Shown here: positions 45,434-54,565 of the stretch, one piece after another
Layout: each line of letters begins with the position of its first letter
How positions within the stretch are numbered: the first letter of the stretch is position 1
Origin: an uncultured Sphingomonadaceae bacterium
Lineage (GTDB): Bacteria; Pseudomonadota; Alphaproteobacteria; Sphingomonadales; Sphingomonadaceae
Assembly (NCBI GenBank): GCA_947503245.1
Contig: CANNCV010000001.1
Coordinates: 433,501-497,500, forward strand
Length of the DNA stretch: 64,000 nucleotides
Reading direction: 5' to 3'
Translations under genes and position numbers: made by a program
Notes under the pieces: model-generated
Told to the model about the DNA's origin: nothing
Seen by the model: only the letters and a program-made list of their open reading frames with translations
The model's database searches: none

Positions 45434-47296
45434 TTACCGCTTTACACGCCAAACGCGCAAGCCTTCTGCGCCATAAAGTGTGACAGGTTCCAGCCATTGC
45501 GGAACATTATCATTACGCAGCTGTGCCATAAAGCCATCAGGTTTATAATGCGCATAGAGCATGACTTCTGCGACGTTTTCGCAATACATCACATAATCGA
45601 TATCGCGCTGTTTTGCGATGCTATAGGCCGCATCTTTGTTGCCACTAAAGAAATTTAGCACATCGCGCATGGCAGTGTCATTGCGGTGGTGACCACTGGC
45701 GACGACTTTGTGATCACTGGCGAACAATATGGCCGGACCCATATCCAGCGGTGTCATGATATTGCCAACAGGCAGTTCCTGAATAAGTCTTAGCTGCTCA
45801 ATTTGCTGACATTTTTCAGCATCGCGGACAATCTCATTCAGCTCCTGAAACTTCTGCGCTTTTGTGCTGATGAGCGCGCTTGCAGGTGCGACCAAAAGAC
45901 CAGGCACGACCATGGTAAAAATCCCCAAGGTTCCACCAATACGAGCCAATGGTGAGCCAAGGCGGCGAACCTTTTTGAGTAATAACATCAATAGATTAGC
46001 GGCGATTGGTAAGGCAAAGATACAAGCAACCCCAGCGGCACGCTCAACCAGTGAAGCAATGGCGATTGCCACCAGCAGCATAAAGGCAGTGCGGCCATGC
46101 GCAGTTTGCAGGAAATTAAAAAAGTTCTGGAGCGTATCTGCTTGGTTGCGGCGGTTATAGCGCAGCCAGTGGATGAGAAGGGCAAATAAGGCAATGGTTG
46201 GAATGGCGATGTTCTGGATCACTTTGCCCAGTGTTTGCTGCCATAATGGCAGGCCTTCATGCACACGTTGATACCAGAAACTATCAACTAGAGGGTCAAG
46301 CTGCCCAAAGGCGCCGCTCGCGCATTGCGGCGCAGCGCTATATAATAATGCCAATGCCGCACTGCCGGTAAACCCGAAACCTGCCACAATGGCGAGGCGC
46401 TGGGCCGGATTTATGCGTGACAATATGGCCAGCATGCCTGTGCCAAGCGCAAATACGCCAATATGGACCGGCGAGATCGCGTCGCAATATTGCACCCATC
46501 CATCAGCGGCAAAAATCCGCGTTGCCATGAACAATATTGCGCTTGCTGCGGTCAGGCCGGACATAGCAGTGACCAGCAAACCGCGATGTTGCGCATTGCA
46601 CAACCACAAAATGGCAAAAGCTGCCATAAAACCAGCGGCCATTGGCAGGCCTTCCATAGAGATGGATAACCAGACAGCCAATGCGACACCGCTAAACAAA
46701 GCGCCGCGCTCTGGACGCAGATGCAACAGCCCTTTTAACGCCAAAAGCGCGAGAAAAATTTGCCAGCCATGATGGTCTATCCGCATGGGTCGCAGCTGAT
46801 GAATGACGGGAACCAGCATCCCCATGATTAAGCAAGCCAGATAGGCGGCATCTCGGCCAGAGCTACCCATTCCCAAGCGGTTCGTCAGTTGCGCAACAGC
46901 CCACATGACACACAGCAAAGTGATCGCCGGAATAATGATAAGTGCTGCCATTTCAGCGCTGCTTGAACCCAATATCGGGGTCAACAAGGCTATGATGATG
47001 GCGATGGGCAGGTCGACAATGCGTGACCAGTGCATGGGTGCGCCATCAGGGGCGTTCATGCGATATTGTTTAACATCATACCATTCCTGGCCATTCAACC
47101 AGTCACGCACCTGAAGCAGACGCAAAAGATCATCAGGATCAGGGAATCGCACAGCGACGATATTGGGCGCGGCAATCACCAAAAGGATGACACTGAGCAG
47201 GGCCCATATGCCAATGACAGCAGAAAACCGCACAGGGCGGATACTGTCATGCGCAGCTATTTGCGCTAACGTATCTGCTTTAATTACACTGGCCAT
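45434..47296 (-). CDS. Polytopic membrane protein, probable GT-C-fold glycosyltransferase (STT3-like)
   Basis: A 620-residue protein with about 12-13 membrane helices (first at 26-46) and a soluble C-terminal domain after about residue 500. An acidic motif in the first external loop, FPDPDDLLRLLQVRDWLNG (D53, D55, D56), followed by WYD, and HWSRIVDLP before helix 2, resembles the DxD-type loop of GT-C enzymes, especially STT3/AglB-like ones. HHGWQI near residue 175 is another polar patch. It lies in one strand with GtrA and an FAD oxidoreductase. The GT-C call comes from layout and motif; no acceptor is known. Confidence 0.65.
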   Translation of the reverse strand: MASVIKADTLAQIAAHDSIRPVRFSAVIGIWALLSVILLVIAAPNIVAVRFPDPDDLLRLLQVRDWLNGQEWYDVKQYRMNAPDGAPMHWSRIVDLPIAIIIALLTPILGSSSAEMAALIIIPAITLLCVMWAVAQLTNRLGMGSSGRDAAYLACLIMGMLVPVIHQLRPMRIDHHGWQIFLALLALKGLLHLRPERGALFSGVALAVWLSISMEGLPMAAGFMAAFAILWLCNAQHRGLLVTAMSGLTAASAILFMATRIFAADGWVQYCDAISPVHIGVFALGTGMLAILSRINPAQRLAIVAGFGFTGSAALALLYSAAPQCASGAFGQLDPLVDSFWYQRVHEGLPLWQQTLGKVIQNIAIPTIALFALLIHWLRYNRRNQADTLQNFFNFLQTAHGRTAFMLLVAIAIASLVERAAGVACIFALPIAANLLMLLLKKVRRLGSPLARIGGTLGIFTMVVPGLLVAPASALISTKAQKFQELNEIVRDAEKCQQIEQLRLIQELPVGNIMTPLDMGPAILFASDHKVVASGHHRNDTAMRDVLNFFSGNKDAAYSIAKQRDIDYVMYCENVAEVMLYAHYKPDGFMAQLRNDNVPQWLEPVTLYGAEGLRVWRVKR

Positions 47297-47341
47297 CTGG
47301 CATCCTCAAAACGATCAATCCGGTCTAATGAACAGGCCTGG

Positions 47342-47776
47342 TCAGACCCATTGCCGGAAGACAAGGTGATTACGCAGCAAATAAGTGGCAACAAAGCTGG
47401 TAGCGATGGCCGCCAATTTGGCGATGCGCGCGTCAAAGCCCATTTGGTCGGCGCTTGCGACGATGATCACTGTCAACCCCAGCCCGATAAGTGCCGAAAT
47501 CACAAACATTGCCTTTTGTCGTGTACGGTCAAATCCGCCGCTGGCAACCCGGTCTGCAAAGACTTTACGAGATGACAACAGCCAATGCGCGATAATGCCG
47601 CAGCAATATCCTATAGCAGACGCCGCCGCAGCGGCGCCGCTGACGCTCAAAATCGCCAGAAAAACAACCATATCGACGATAAGGGCGCCAACACTGACCA
47701 GCAGATAGCGAAAGGCTGTAAAATTGCGCAACCTGTCAATTATAGCGGTTATTGATGAGAATGTGCTGTTTGACAT
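47342..47776 (-). CDS. GtrA-family four-helix membrane protein
   Basis: A 144-residue protein with four membrane helices. FRYLLVSVGALIVDMVVFLAIL starts the first, and the last carries AAIATSFVATYLLRNHLVF with the NH-(L/K)-x-F signature (YLLRNHLVFRQWV). GtrA proteins are linked to translocating undecaprenyl-linked sugars across the inner membrane. It lies between the FAD oxidoreductase and the GT-C-like gene, 45 bp before the latter. Confidence 0.9.
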   Translation of the reverse strand: MSNSTFSSITAIIDRLRNFTAFRYLLVSVGALIVDMVVFLAILSVSGAAAAASAIGYCCGIIAHWLLSSRKVFADRVASGGFDRTRQKAMFVISALIGLGLTVIIVASADQMGFDARIAKLAAIATSFVATYLLRNHLVFRQWV

Positions 47777-47832
47777 AATATCAAAGCCCCTCTTGCAAAT
47801 GCATCGATTGTCATCGGATCAACCAAGCAGCT

Positions 47833-49437
47833 TTACGCTGCCCGATTGATCTTTTGCTTTTCACCGACCCGTTTGGGTACATCGCGCTCTGACTGAAGCG
47901 CGATTTTCTGGCCTTCGGTCAATTGACCTTCAGCTTCAACACTGGTCGCCGGTACAGCTTGCTGATTTTCCAGCAGTTTTTCCGCACCTTCATCGCCAGC
48001 TTCATGATATTCGGCGTCTTCATTAACATTCCAAATGTTGAACTTGCGCGATCCAGCATCGATATTTTCCACCGTCAGCATCGCCGTCATCATGGCGTGA
48101 TCCTGATTATTATACCGATGCATGCCATTGCGGCCGACCATATGCAGCGTCGGGAAGCGCTCTTCCAAATCGGCACGCATAGCTTCGACATTGGCCTCAT
48201 ATTCATCATCATAGACCGGATAGGCCTTTTCTTGACGCACCACTGCGCCGCCAACTACGTCTTTCGGGTCACACAGCCCCAATATTTCCATTTCGCGGGT
48301 GGCCTGGGCGATCAATTCTTCATCGCTTGATGACCATAGACCGTCATTTTCAAAGCAGAAATATTCCAAGCCAACACAGGCCATATCAGCATCGGGCACC
48401 ATTTCCGGTGACCAGCTGCGGAAGTTTTGCACGCGGCCAACCTGCACGCGATCATCATGAATATAGATCCAGTTGTCGGGAAAAAGATCTTCCGATTTCA
48501 CCATCAGAGCAACCGTAAGGAAATCGCGATAGTTAAGCTTTTTCGCTTCAAATGACGATGTTGGCAGCGGGTGAATACGGGCAGAAAGCTCACGCATCGG
48601 GGCAGAGCTGATGACATGTTTGGCGGTAATTACCGTGCCGCCATCCTGCGCATCGGTGCTCATCCGCCAATTGCCATCACTGTCTTGCGCCAATTGTTTC
48701 AGCGCATGGCCCATCATAACCGTATTGCCTTTATCGCGTACAAAATCGCGCGCAGCATCCCACATCATGCCGGGGCCAAGCCGCGGATAGCGGAAGGTTT
48801 CCAGCAGGGTTTTGGTGGCCATGCCATCATTTGGTTTTTTGTTCAGACCCAATGAGCGTTTCAGACCATCGGTCACTGCGCTCCACAGGCTTAAGCCCTT
48901 AATGCGCTGCGCTGCCCAATCGGCAGACATTTCGTCGCACGGCATGCCCCATACTTTTTCCGTATAGGTTTTGAAGAAGATGGAATAGAGCTTATAGCCA
49001 AATTGGTTGACGACCCAATCTTCAAAACTTTTCACGTCTTTTTTGGGAAACAGTTTCCAGCGCAAATAGCTGGCCATACATAATGTTGAGCGCCAGATGC
49101 CCAGATTCCACAGCGCTTCAAAAGCACGCAGCGGATAGCTGTAAAATTTGCCTTCATAATAAATGCGACTCATGCGCGGGCGCTGAATAAAGTCGTCCGG
49201 CAGGATTTCATTCCACAGATCGACCACTTCCTGACTTTTTGAGAAGAAGCGATGTCCGCCAATATCAAAGCGATAGCCTTCAAACTCGACAGTACGGCTG
49301 ATGCCGCCAACATATTTCTCGTCTTTCTCAATAACCGTAACCGAATAGCCTTTTTTGCTCAGCAAATAGGCGGCGGTCAGTCCTGCAGGACCCGCTCCGA
49401 TAACTGCAACATCAACATTGTTGGGATTATTAGCCAT
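47833..49437 (-). CDS. FAD-dependent oxidoreductase, UDP-galactopyranose-mutase/amine-oxidase-like
   Basis: A 534-residue flavoprotein. GAGPAGLTAAYLLSKKGYSV is the Rossmann FAD motif, and GGISRTVEFEGYRFDIGGHRF is the second conserved stretch, as in protein families annotated NAD(P)/FAD-dependent oxidoreductase next to glycosyl transferases. YTEKVWGMPCDEMSADWAAQR is a further hallmark. The last 60 residues are acidic, then basic, and non-conserved in look. Likely acts on a polyprenyl- or nucleotide-linked sugar or on a carotenoid-like substrate; the first is preferred from its GtrA/GT-C neighbours. The reaction is not established. Confidence 0.75.
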   Translation of the reverse strand: MANNPNNVDVAVIGAGPAGLTAAYLLSKKGYSVTVIEKDEKYVGGISRTVEFEGYRFDIGGHRFFSKSQEVVDLWNEILPDDFIQRPRMSRIYYEGKFYSYPLRAFEALWNLGIWRSTLCMASYLRWKLFPKKDVKSFEDWVVNQFGYKLYSIFFKTYTEKVWGMPCDEMSADWAAQRIKGLSLWSAVTDGLKRSLGLNKKPNDGMATKTLLETFRYPRLGPGMMWDAARDFVRDKGNTVMMGHALKQLAQDSDGNWRMSTDAQDGGTVITAKHVISSAPMRELSARIHPLPTSSFEAKKLNYRDFLTVALMVKSEDLFPDNWIYIHDDRVQVGRVQNFRSWSPEMVPDADMACVGLEYFCFENDGLWSSSDEELIAQATREMEILGLCDPKDVVGGAVVRQEKAYPVYDDEYEANVEAMRADLEERFPTLHMVGRNGMHRYNNQDHAMMTAMLTVENIDAGSRKFNIWNVNEDAEYHEAGDEGAEKLLENQQAVPATSVEAEGQLTEGQKIALQSERDVPKRVGEKQKINRAA

Positions 49438-49617
49438 GATATTCCACCCTTAATTTGTGCGTTAGGCTGTTCGTGCCTTTACACTTCAGAAACTTGAGTG
49501 AAGGAAATTGGTTAACGAGTGGTTAGCAAATTGATAAAAAACTGCCCCGGCACACTCATCATTACGACTTAGGAATGACCAGATTGCCCGAGGACCAAAT
49601 GGAAGAAGCTGCGGAAT

Positions 49618-50340
49618 TCAGAAACTCTTGCCAACAAATATCCGCAGATTGGCATTATCACTGCCCGGAGTAATGCCGAATAGCGCACTGCCAAATAAGG
49701 ACCAACCATTGCCAAGCGGGATACGCGCATAAGGGCCGATGAGATGCGACTGATCAGAGAAACTTGGTAAATTGCTGGTCGCGCCAAATGTGTTGAACTG
49801 CTCTATGCCGATAGCCGCATCATTGAGCTGCCAATTAAGATGGCTGCGGCTTTGCAACAGCACGCCATCCACGGCACCATCGCCTATTTGTACGGCACCC
49901 TGAACAAACAGCCGGGCACTGACTGTCTTGCTCAGCTGGAACTGGTTGATCCAGTTTATCGCGGCACGCCCGGGTGGGCCGTCTGCCTCCAGTCGGACAT
50001 CAAGCCGCACCCCGCTATGCCATAACCGTTTTGTATCATCACTATTATCAGGCGTTAATTGCAGCCATAATTGCCCTTGCACAAAATCGGCCTCTATTGT
50101 CTCTGCCGGACCACTGCGCGATTGCAATTGGATGCGCCAACGCATCTTGCTGTTAAGCGATTGCTGATAATGCAGGCGCTGGACCAGCTCGTCCGTATCA
50201 GGGTCAAAAGCGAGGCGGAACTGCGCCGAACGCTCGCCCTCTTTAATAACCGGCCCTGGCACACCTGCAATATTTTGGGCATTTGCGCTTATGGGCGCTG
50301 CTAAAGTTATCACGGACAAGAGACAGCTGGCCGCTCTCAT
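49618..50340 (-). CDS. Secreted beta-rich (outer-membrane-like) protein of unknown function
   Basis: A 240-residue protein with a signal peptide (MRAASCLLSVITLAAPISANAQ). The mature part has many alternating strands such as RWRIQLQSRSG and VRLDVRLEADG, and ends IFVGKSF with a terminal Phe, which suggests a small outer-membrane barrel. I do not recognise the family. It follows rlmE on the same strand by 11 bp, an unusual partner for it; they may be cotranscribed. Confidence 0.75.
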   Translation of the reverse strand: MRAASCLLSVITLAAPISANAQNIAGVPGPVIKEGERSAQFRLAFDPDTDELVQRLHYQQSLNSKMRWRIQLQSRSGPAETIEADFVQGQLWLQLTPDNSDDTKRLWHSGVRLDVRLEADGPPGRAAINWINQFQLSKTVSARLFVQGAVQIGDGAVDGVLLQSRSHLNWQLNDAAIGIEQFNTFGATSNLPSFSDQSHLIGPYARIPLGNGWSLFGSALFGITPGSDNANLRIFVGKSF

Positions 50341-50351
50341 AGCAATGTCAC

Positions 50352-51104
50352 CTAGCCTACCCTTGCGCCAGACAGACCATCAGCTTTGCTGTTGTCATCT
50401 TTGCCGCTGCGAAAGCCTTGTGCGATGACATACCATTCGGAAGAGCCTTTGCGGCTGGCTGGCGGTTTGGCGTGTTTGACGCTGGTGAAATGTTTTTTGA
50501 GCAGCATCAGCAATTCCTTATCGGTGCCGCCGGCAAAAACCTTGGCCACGAAAGTGCCGCCTTCAATCAAGTTGCGAATAGCAAAATCAGCAGCTGTTTC
50601 GACCAATGCCATGGTGCGCAAATGGTCTGTCTGTTTATGGCCGACAGTGTTGGCAGCCAGATCGGACAGCACCAGATCGGGCTTACCGTCCAGCGCTTGC
50701 ATCAGCTTGTCAGGCGCTGCGTCATCCATAAAATCCATCTCGAAAATGGTGACGCCTTCAATTGGGTCAACGGGCAGCAGATCAATGCCGACAACCTTGG
50801 CATGGGGCACTTTGCGGCGCACCAGCTGTGACCAGCCACCCGGCGCTATGCCCAGATCAACCACACGGGCAGATTTGCGAATGATGGCAAAGCGTTCGTC
50901 TAGCTCTGACAATTTATAGGCCGCGCGGGAGCGATAGCCTTCATCCTTGGCGCGCTTGACATAAGGGTCGTTAAGTTGACGTGTAAGCCATTCCGCAGAT
51001 GATTGTTTGCGCCCGCGTTTTTTGTTCAGCCGTTTCTGGCTATCCTGCCGCCCGCGATTGCCGGGGCGAGCTGTACCACCGCTTTTCTTATCACCAATGG
51101 CCAT
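50352..51104 (-). CDS. rlmE: 23S rRNA 2'-O-methyltransferase RlmE (FtsJ/RrmJ)
   Basis: A 250-residue SAM-dependent enzyme that methylates U2552 (E. coli numbering) of 23S rRNA. RSRAAYKLSELDERFAI is the N-terminal RNA-binding segment with the first catalytic Lys; VVDLGIAPGGWSQLV is the SAM motif; the LVLSDLAANTVGHKQTD stretch has the catalytic Asp; GGTFVAKVFAGG has the second Lys and SSEWYVIAQGF the Glu. N- and C-terminal Arg/Lys/Gly-rich tails add about 40 residues to the E. coli length. One base after ppx/gppA. Confidence 0.95.
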   Translation of the reverse strand: MAIGDKKSGGTARPGNRGRQDSQKRLNKKRGRKQSSAEWLTRQLNDPYVKRAKDEGYRSRAAYKLSELDERFAIIRKSARVVDLGIAPGGWSQLVRRKVPHAKVVGIDLLPVDPIEGVTIFEMDFMDDAAPDKLMQALDGKPDLVLSDLAANTVGHKQTDHLRTMALVETAADFAIRNLIEGGTFVAKVFAGGTDKELLMLLKKHFTSVKHAKPPASRKGSSEWYVIAQGFRSGKDDNSKADGLSGARVG

Positions 51105-51105
51105 A

Positions 51106-52437
51106 TTATGTGCGTCTCGCGCGGCGATTGCCGTTCTTTGCGTTTCTGGTCCTTTTGCCGCGAGACTGCTTGGCCTTGGCAGGTGCTTGTTCGGCAGGTG
51201 AGGATGATTGTGTCATGAGTGAGCGCAATATCCCCTCACGAATGCCGCGATCAGCAATGCCCAAACGCTCGGCTGGCCAGATATCCAATATCGCTTCCAA
51301 TATTGCGCAACCGGCAATCACCAATTCTGCACGGTCAGAGCCAATACAGGGCACTTTTGCACGTTCATTGGGGGACATGCCGCCCAGATCCTGACTGATT
51401 TGCCGCATGGATGCGGAGGGGACAATCAGCCCGTCAATGGCATTACGGTTATAGCAGGGCAGTTTCAGATGCAGGCTGGCTAGGGTTGTGACTGTGCCGC
51501 TGGTGCCCAACATGCGGTAAAGATCGCCCTCACCGCGGGGCAGTCTGTCAGAAAATTCGCGAAAGCTCTCCGCAGCCTTGGCCCGCATGGCTTCATAACC
51601 GGCTTGGCGCGTTTGCGGGCTGCTATTGTCAACCTGAACACCCTCGGTCAGCGACACGACCCCCCATGGCACACTCACCCAATCGCGGATGGTTGGTGCG
51701 CGGCCGTCAGTATCAATCAATACCAATTCGGTCGAACCGCCGCCAATATCAAAAATAAGGGCAGGGCCTTGTCCAGGTTCAAGCAGGATGTGACAGCCCA
51801 GAACGGCTAACCGTGCCTCTTCTTCGGCACTGATAATATCAAGCATGATGCCGGTTTCGCGTTGCACACGGTTGATAAATTCGGCGCCATTTTCGGCGCG
51901 GCGACATGCTTCGGTCGCGACTGACCGGGCCAGACAGACATTGCGCCGTTTGAGTTTATCCGAACAGACGGAGAGCGCAGCGACGGCGCGGTCCATCGCG
52001 CTTTGGCTGAGTCGCCCGCTTGTACCTAGCCCTTCACCCAAGCGCACTACGCGGGAAAAGGCATCGACCACGACAAAACTGTCACCCGCCGGCTTAGCGA
52101 TGAGCAAGCGGCAATTATTGGTGCCCAAATCGATTGCACCATAGGCGCGGCGCTGCTGCCCAGCATTGCTGCGCTTGGCGATATCAGCAGCAAGACCGGC
52201 CTTATCCTGATATTTCTGGCTTTGGTTTTTCTGCGTTGAATGCGCTGCTTTACGGTATTTTTTGGCAGATTTTTGAGCGCTTTTCCGCCCATCACGCACT
52301 GCATTGCGCTCTCTTCCCATTCCGGCAGGGCCGGTATCCCCATATTTTTGCGCACCCGTTTCATTCCCGTCATTTTCTGCAGCATTTTTTGCTGCCAAAT
52401 CGGGATCGGATGCCATGGGCGATGAACGCTCTTCCAT
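51106..52437 (-). CDS. ppx: Exopolyphosphatase / pppGpp phosphohydrolase (Ppx/GppA) with long tails
   Basis: A 443-residue ASKHA-fold enzyme that degrades polyphosphate and/or pppGpp. The core starts only at residue 98: YGAIDLGTNNCRLLIAKP, then VATEACRRAENG, the phosphate motif LIFDIGGGSTELVLID and LGTSGTVTTLASL. Residues 1-97 are Lys/Gln/Ser-rich, low in hydrophobics and likely disordered, and the last 25 residues are also Arg/Lys-rich. It lacks the C-terminal HD domain of longer Ppx proteins. Probably cotranscribed with rlmE, one base apart. Ppx versus GppA cannot be decided by eye. Confidence 0.9.
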   Translation of the reverse strand: MEERSSPMASDPDLAAKNAAENDGNETGAQKYGDTGPAGMGRERNAVRDGRKSAQKSAKKYRKAAHSTQKNQSQKYQDKAGLAADIAKRSNAGQQRRAYGAIDLGTNNCRLLIAKPAGDSFVVVDAFSRVVRLGEGLGTSGRLSQSAMDRAVAALSVCSDKLKRRNVCLARSVATEACRRAENGAEFINRVQRETGIMLDIISAEEEARLAVLGCHILLEPGQGPALIFDIGGGSTELVLIDTDGRAPTIRDWVSVPWGVVSLTEGVQVDNSSPQTRQAGYEAMRAKAAESFREFSDRLPRGEGDLYRMLGTSGTVTTLASLHLKLPCYNRNAIDGLIVPSASMRQISQDLGGMSPNERAKVPCIGSDRAELVIAGCAILEAILDIWPAERLGIADRGIREGILRSLMTQSSSPAEQAPAKAKQSRGKRTRNAKNGNRRARRT

Positions 52438-52662
52438 GGGCTTACTCTCTTGACTTCAATCATGGGCGGAACATGCCGCCGTTACTTGAGGGTCAAGCTA
52501 ATCGTAACGGGGGCGGTACGCAAGCAATTTGGGTTTTTTGTTTTACGGGCAATAGTTTGTGCGCACATATATTATCATGGGCCATGCGGATAATGTAGGG
52601 CTGCGCAGGGCAGGATAAAAACCGCTATGGCCAATAGGGTATCACTCGGCTAACGCGCTTCC

Positions 52663-54543
52663 ATGCTTAACTTCAGCAATATTAGGGTCCGTCTTGGCGG
52701 TTCGGTCATTCTTGATGGCGCAGGCGCTGCGCTGCCCCCAGGCTCGCGTGTTGGCCTTATTGGCCGCAATGGTGCTGGTAAATCGACGCTGATGAAAGTC
52801 ATTGCCGGTATGTTGGAGCCGGATGATGGCAGTGTTGATCTGCCAAAAAATGCGCGTATGGGCTATATTGCGCAGGAAGCTCCCGCAGGCGCAGCCTCGC
52901 CGCTGGAGACAGTGCTGGCTGCCGATAGTGAGCGCGCAGAGCTGCTGGCCGAAGCGGAAACTGCCACTGATGGGCACCGTATTGCCGAAATCCATGAACG
53001 GCTGAACATGATAGAAGCGCACAGTGCGCCAGCGCGTGCGGCGAAAATTCTTATCGGTCTGGGCTTTGATGAGGCAGCGCAGGCACAGCCGATGGACAGT
53101 TTTTCCGGTGGCTGGCGTATGCGGGTGGCTTTGGCGGCACTGCTCTTTTCACAGCCAGATATGCTGTTGCTTGATGAGCCATCAAACCATTTGGATTTAG
53201 AGGCGACTTTATGGCTGGAAAATTTCCTGACCAGCTATCAGGCGACGATATTGGTAATCAGCCACGAACGTGATCTGCTGAACAATGTGGTCGATCATAT
53301 TTTGCACCTTCAGCATGGCAAGACGGTGCTGTATCCCGGTGGCTATAATGCCTTTGAACGCCAGCGCGCCGAGCGTCAGGCACAATTGGCGGCATCGCGT
53401 GAGAAGCAGATTGCACAGCGTCAAAAGCTAGAGGCCTTTGTTTCGCGTTGGGGCGCGAAGGCGCACAGTGCCAAACAGGCACAAAGCCGCGTGAAAGCGC
53501 TATCACGCATGGAACCGATTGCAGAGGCGATTGACGACCCGTCACTCAGCTTTCATTTTCCTAGCCCCGCCGAGCTAAAACCGCCATTGATCACACTGGA
53601 CGATGCAGCGGTCGGCTATGGCGAGAATATCATTCTTTCAGGCCTGAATCTTAGCCTTGCGCCAGATGACCGAACGGCTTTGCTGGGTCGTAATGGCAAT
53701 GGTAAGACAACATTGGCGCGGCTTTTGGCCAGTCAGTTGCCACCGAAAAAGGGTGCGATCAACAAATCAGCTAAGCTCAAAGTCGGCTATTTTACCCAAT
53801 ATCAGGTGGAAGAACTCGACACTGCGGACACGCCTCTGGAGCATATGACCCGGCTTATGAAAGACGCAAAGCCGGGCGCAGTGCGCGCGCAATTGGGCCG
53901 GTTTGGGTTTTCCGGCGACAAAGCGACCGTGAAAGTGGGCAAACTGTCCGGCGGGGAGCGTGCGCGGTTGGCACTGGCAATGATTACCCGCGATGCGCCG
54001 CATCTGCTGATCCTTGACGAGCCAACAAACCATCTGGACGTCGATGCCAGAGAAGCATTGGTGCATGCACTGAACGAATATAGCGGCGCAGTGATTCTGG
54101 TCAGTCACGACCGGCATATGTTGGAGTTGACGGCTGACAGGCTGGTCATGGTCGATAGCGGCCACGCTAAGGAATTTGCTGGCAGCATGAATGATTATAC
54201 CGACTTTGTGCTGGGCAGAAACCAACCCAAAGCCGCGCAGAGCAAAGCCAGTGGCGGTAATAGAAAAGAAGACCGGCGAGCAGCGGCAGAGCGGCGCAAG
54301 CAACAGGCCGATCTGCGCAAAGCCGTTAGCACGGCCGAAAAAGATATGGAGCGCTATGCCGCGATAGTGTCACAGATTGATCGCGCTATGTTTGACCCGT
54401 CTTCGGCCGCTAAAGAATTTGCCGATCTCACCATGACCGAATTGATGAAAAAACGCGCGACAAGCCAGGATAGGCTGGACAAGGCAGAGGCAAAATGGCT
54501 GGCTGCATCGGAACAGTTGGAAGGCGACAAAACGAGTTGTTGA
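52663..54543 (+). CDS. ABC-F family ATPase (ribosome-associated type)
   Basis: A 626-residue protein with two ATPase domains and no membrane span. Walker A motifs are GRNGAGKSTLMKVI and GRNGNGKTTLARLL; signatures FSGGWRMRVALAALLF and LSGGERARLALAMI; both Walker B motifs end LLLDEPSNHLD / LILDEPTNHLD. A basic linker of about 80 residues (SREKQIAQRQKLEAF...) lies between them, and the C-terminal tail is a coiled coil rich in Arg/Lys (about 530-620). The overall form fits YheS/Uup-type ABC-F factors that act on the ribosomal E site. 225 bp divergent gap to ppx. Confidence 0.93.
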   Translation: MLNFSNIRVRLGGSVILDGAGAALPPGSRVGLIGRNGAGKSTLMKVIAGMLEPDDGSVDLPKNARMGYIAQEAPAGAASPLETVLAADSERAELLAEAETATDGHRIAEIHERLNMIEAHSAPARAAKILIGLGFDEAAQAQPMDSFSGGWRMRVALAALLFSQPDMLLLDEPSNHLDLEATLWLENFLTSYQATILVISHERDLLNNVVDHILHLQHGKTVLYPGGYNAFERQRAERQAQLAASREKQIAQRQKLEAFVSRWGAKAHSAKQAQSRVKALSRMEPIAEAIDDPSLSFHFPSPAELKPPLITLDDAAVGYGENIILSGLNLSLAPDDRTALLGRNGNGKTTLARLLASQLPPKKGAINKSAKLKVGYFTQYQVEELDTADTPLEHMTRLMKDAKPGAVRAQLGRFGFSGDKATVKVGKLSGGERARLALAMITRDAPHLLILDEPTNHLDVDAREALVHALNEYSGAVILVSHDRHMLELTADRLVMVDSGHAKEFAGSMNDYTDFVLGRNQPKAAQSKASGGNRKEDRRAAAERRKQQADLRKAVSTAEKDMERYAAIVSQIDRAMFDPSSAAKEFADLTMTELMKKRATSQDRLDKAEAKWLAASEQLEGDKTSC

Positions 54544-54565
54544 CCTGATATTTGGTTGAGAAAGG

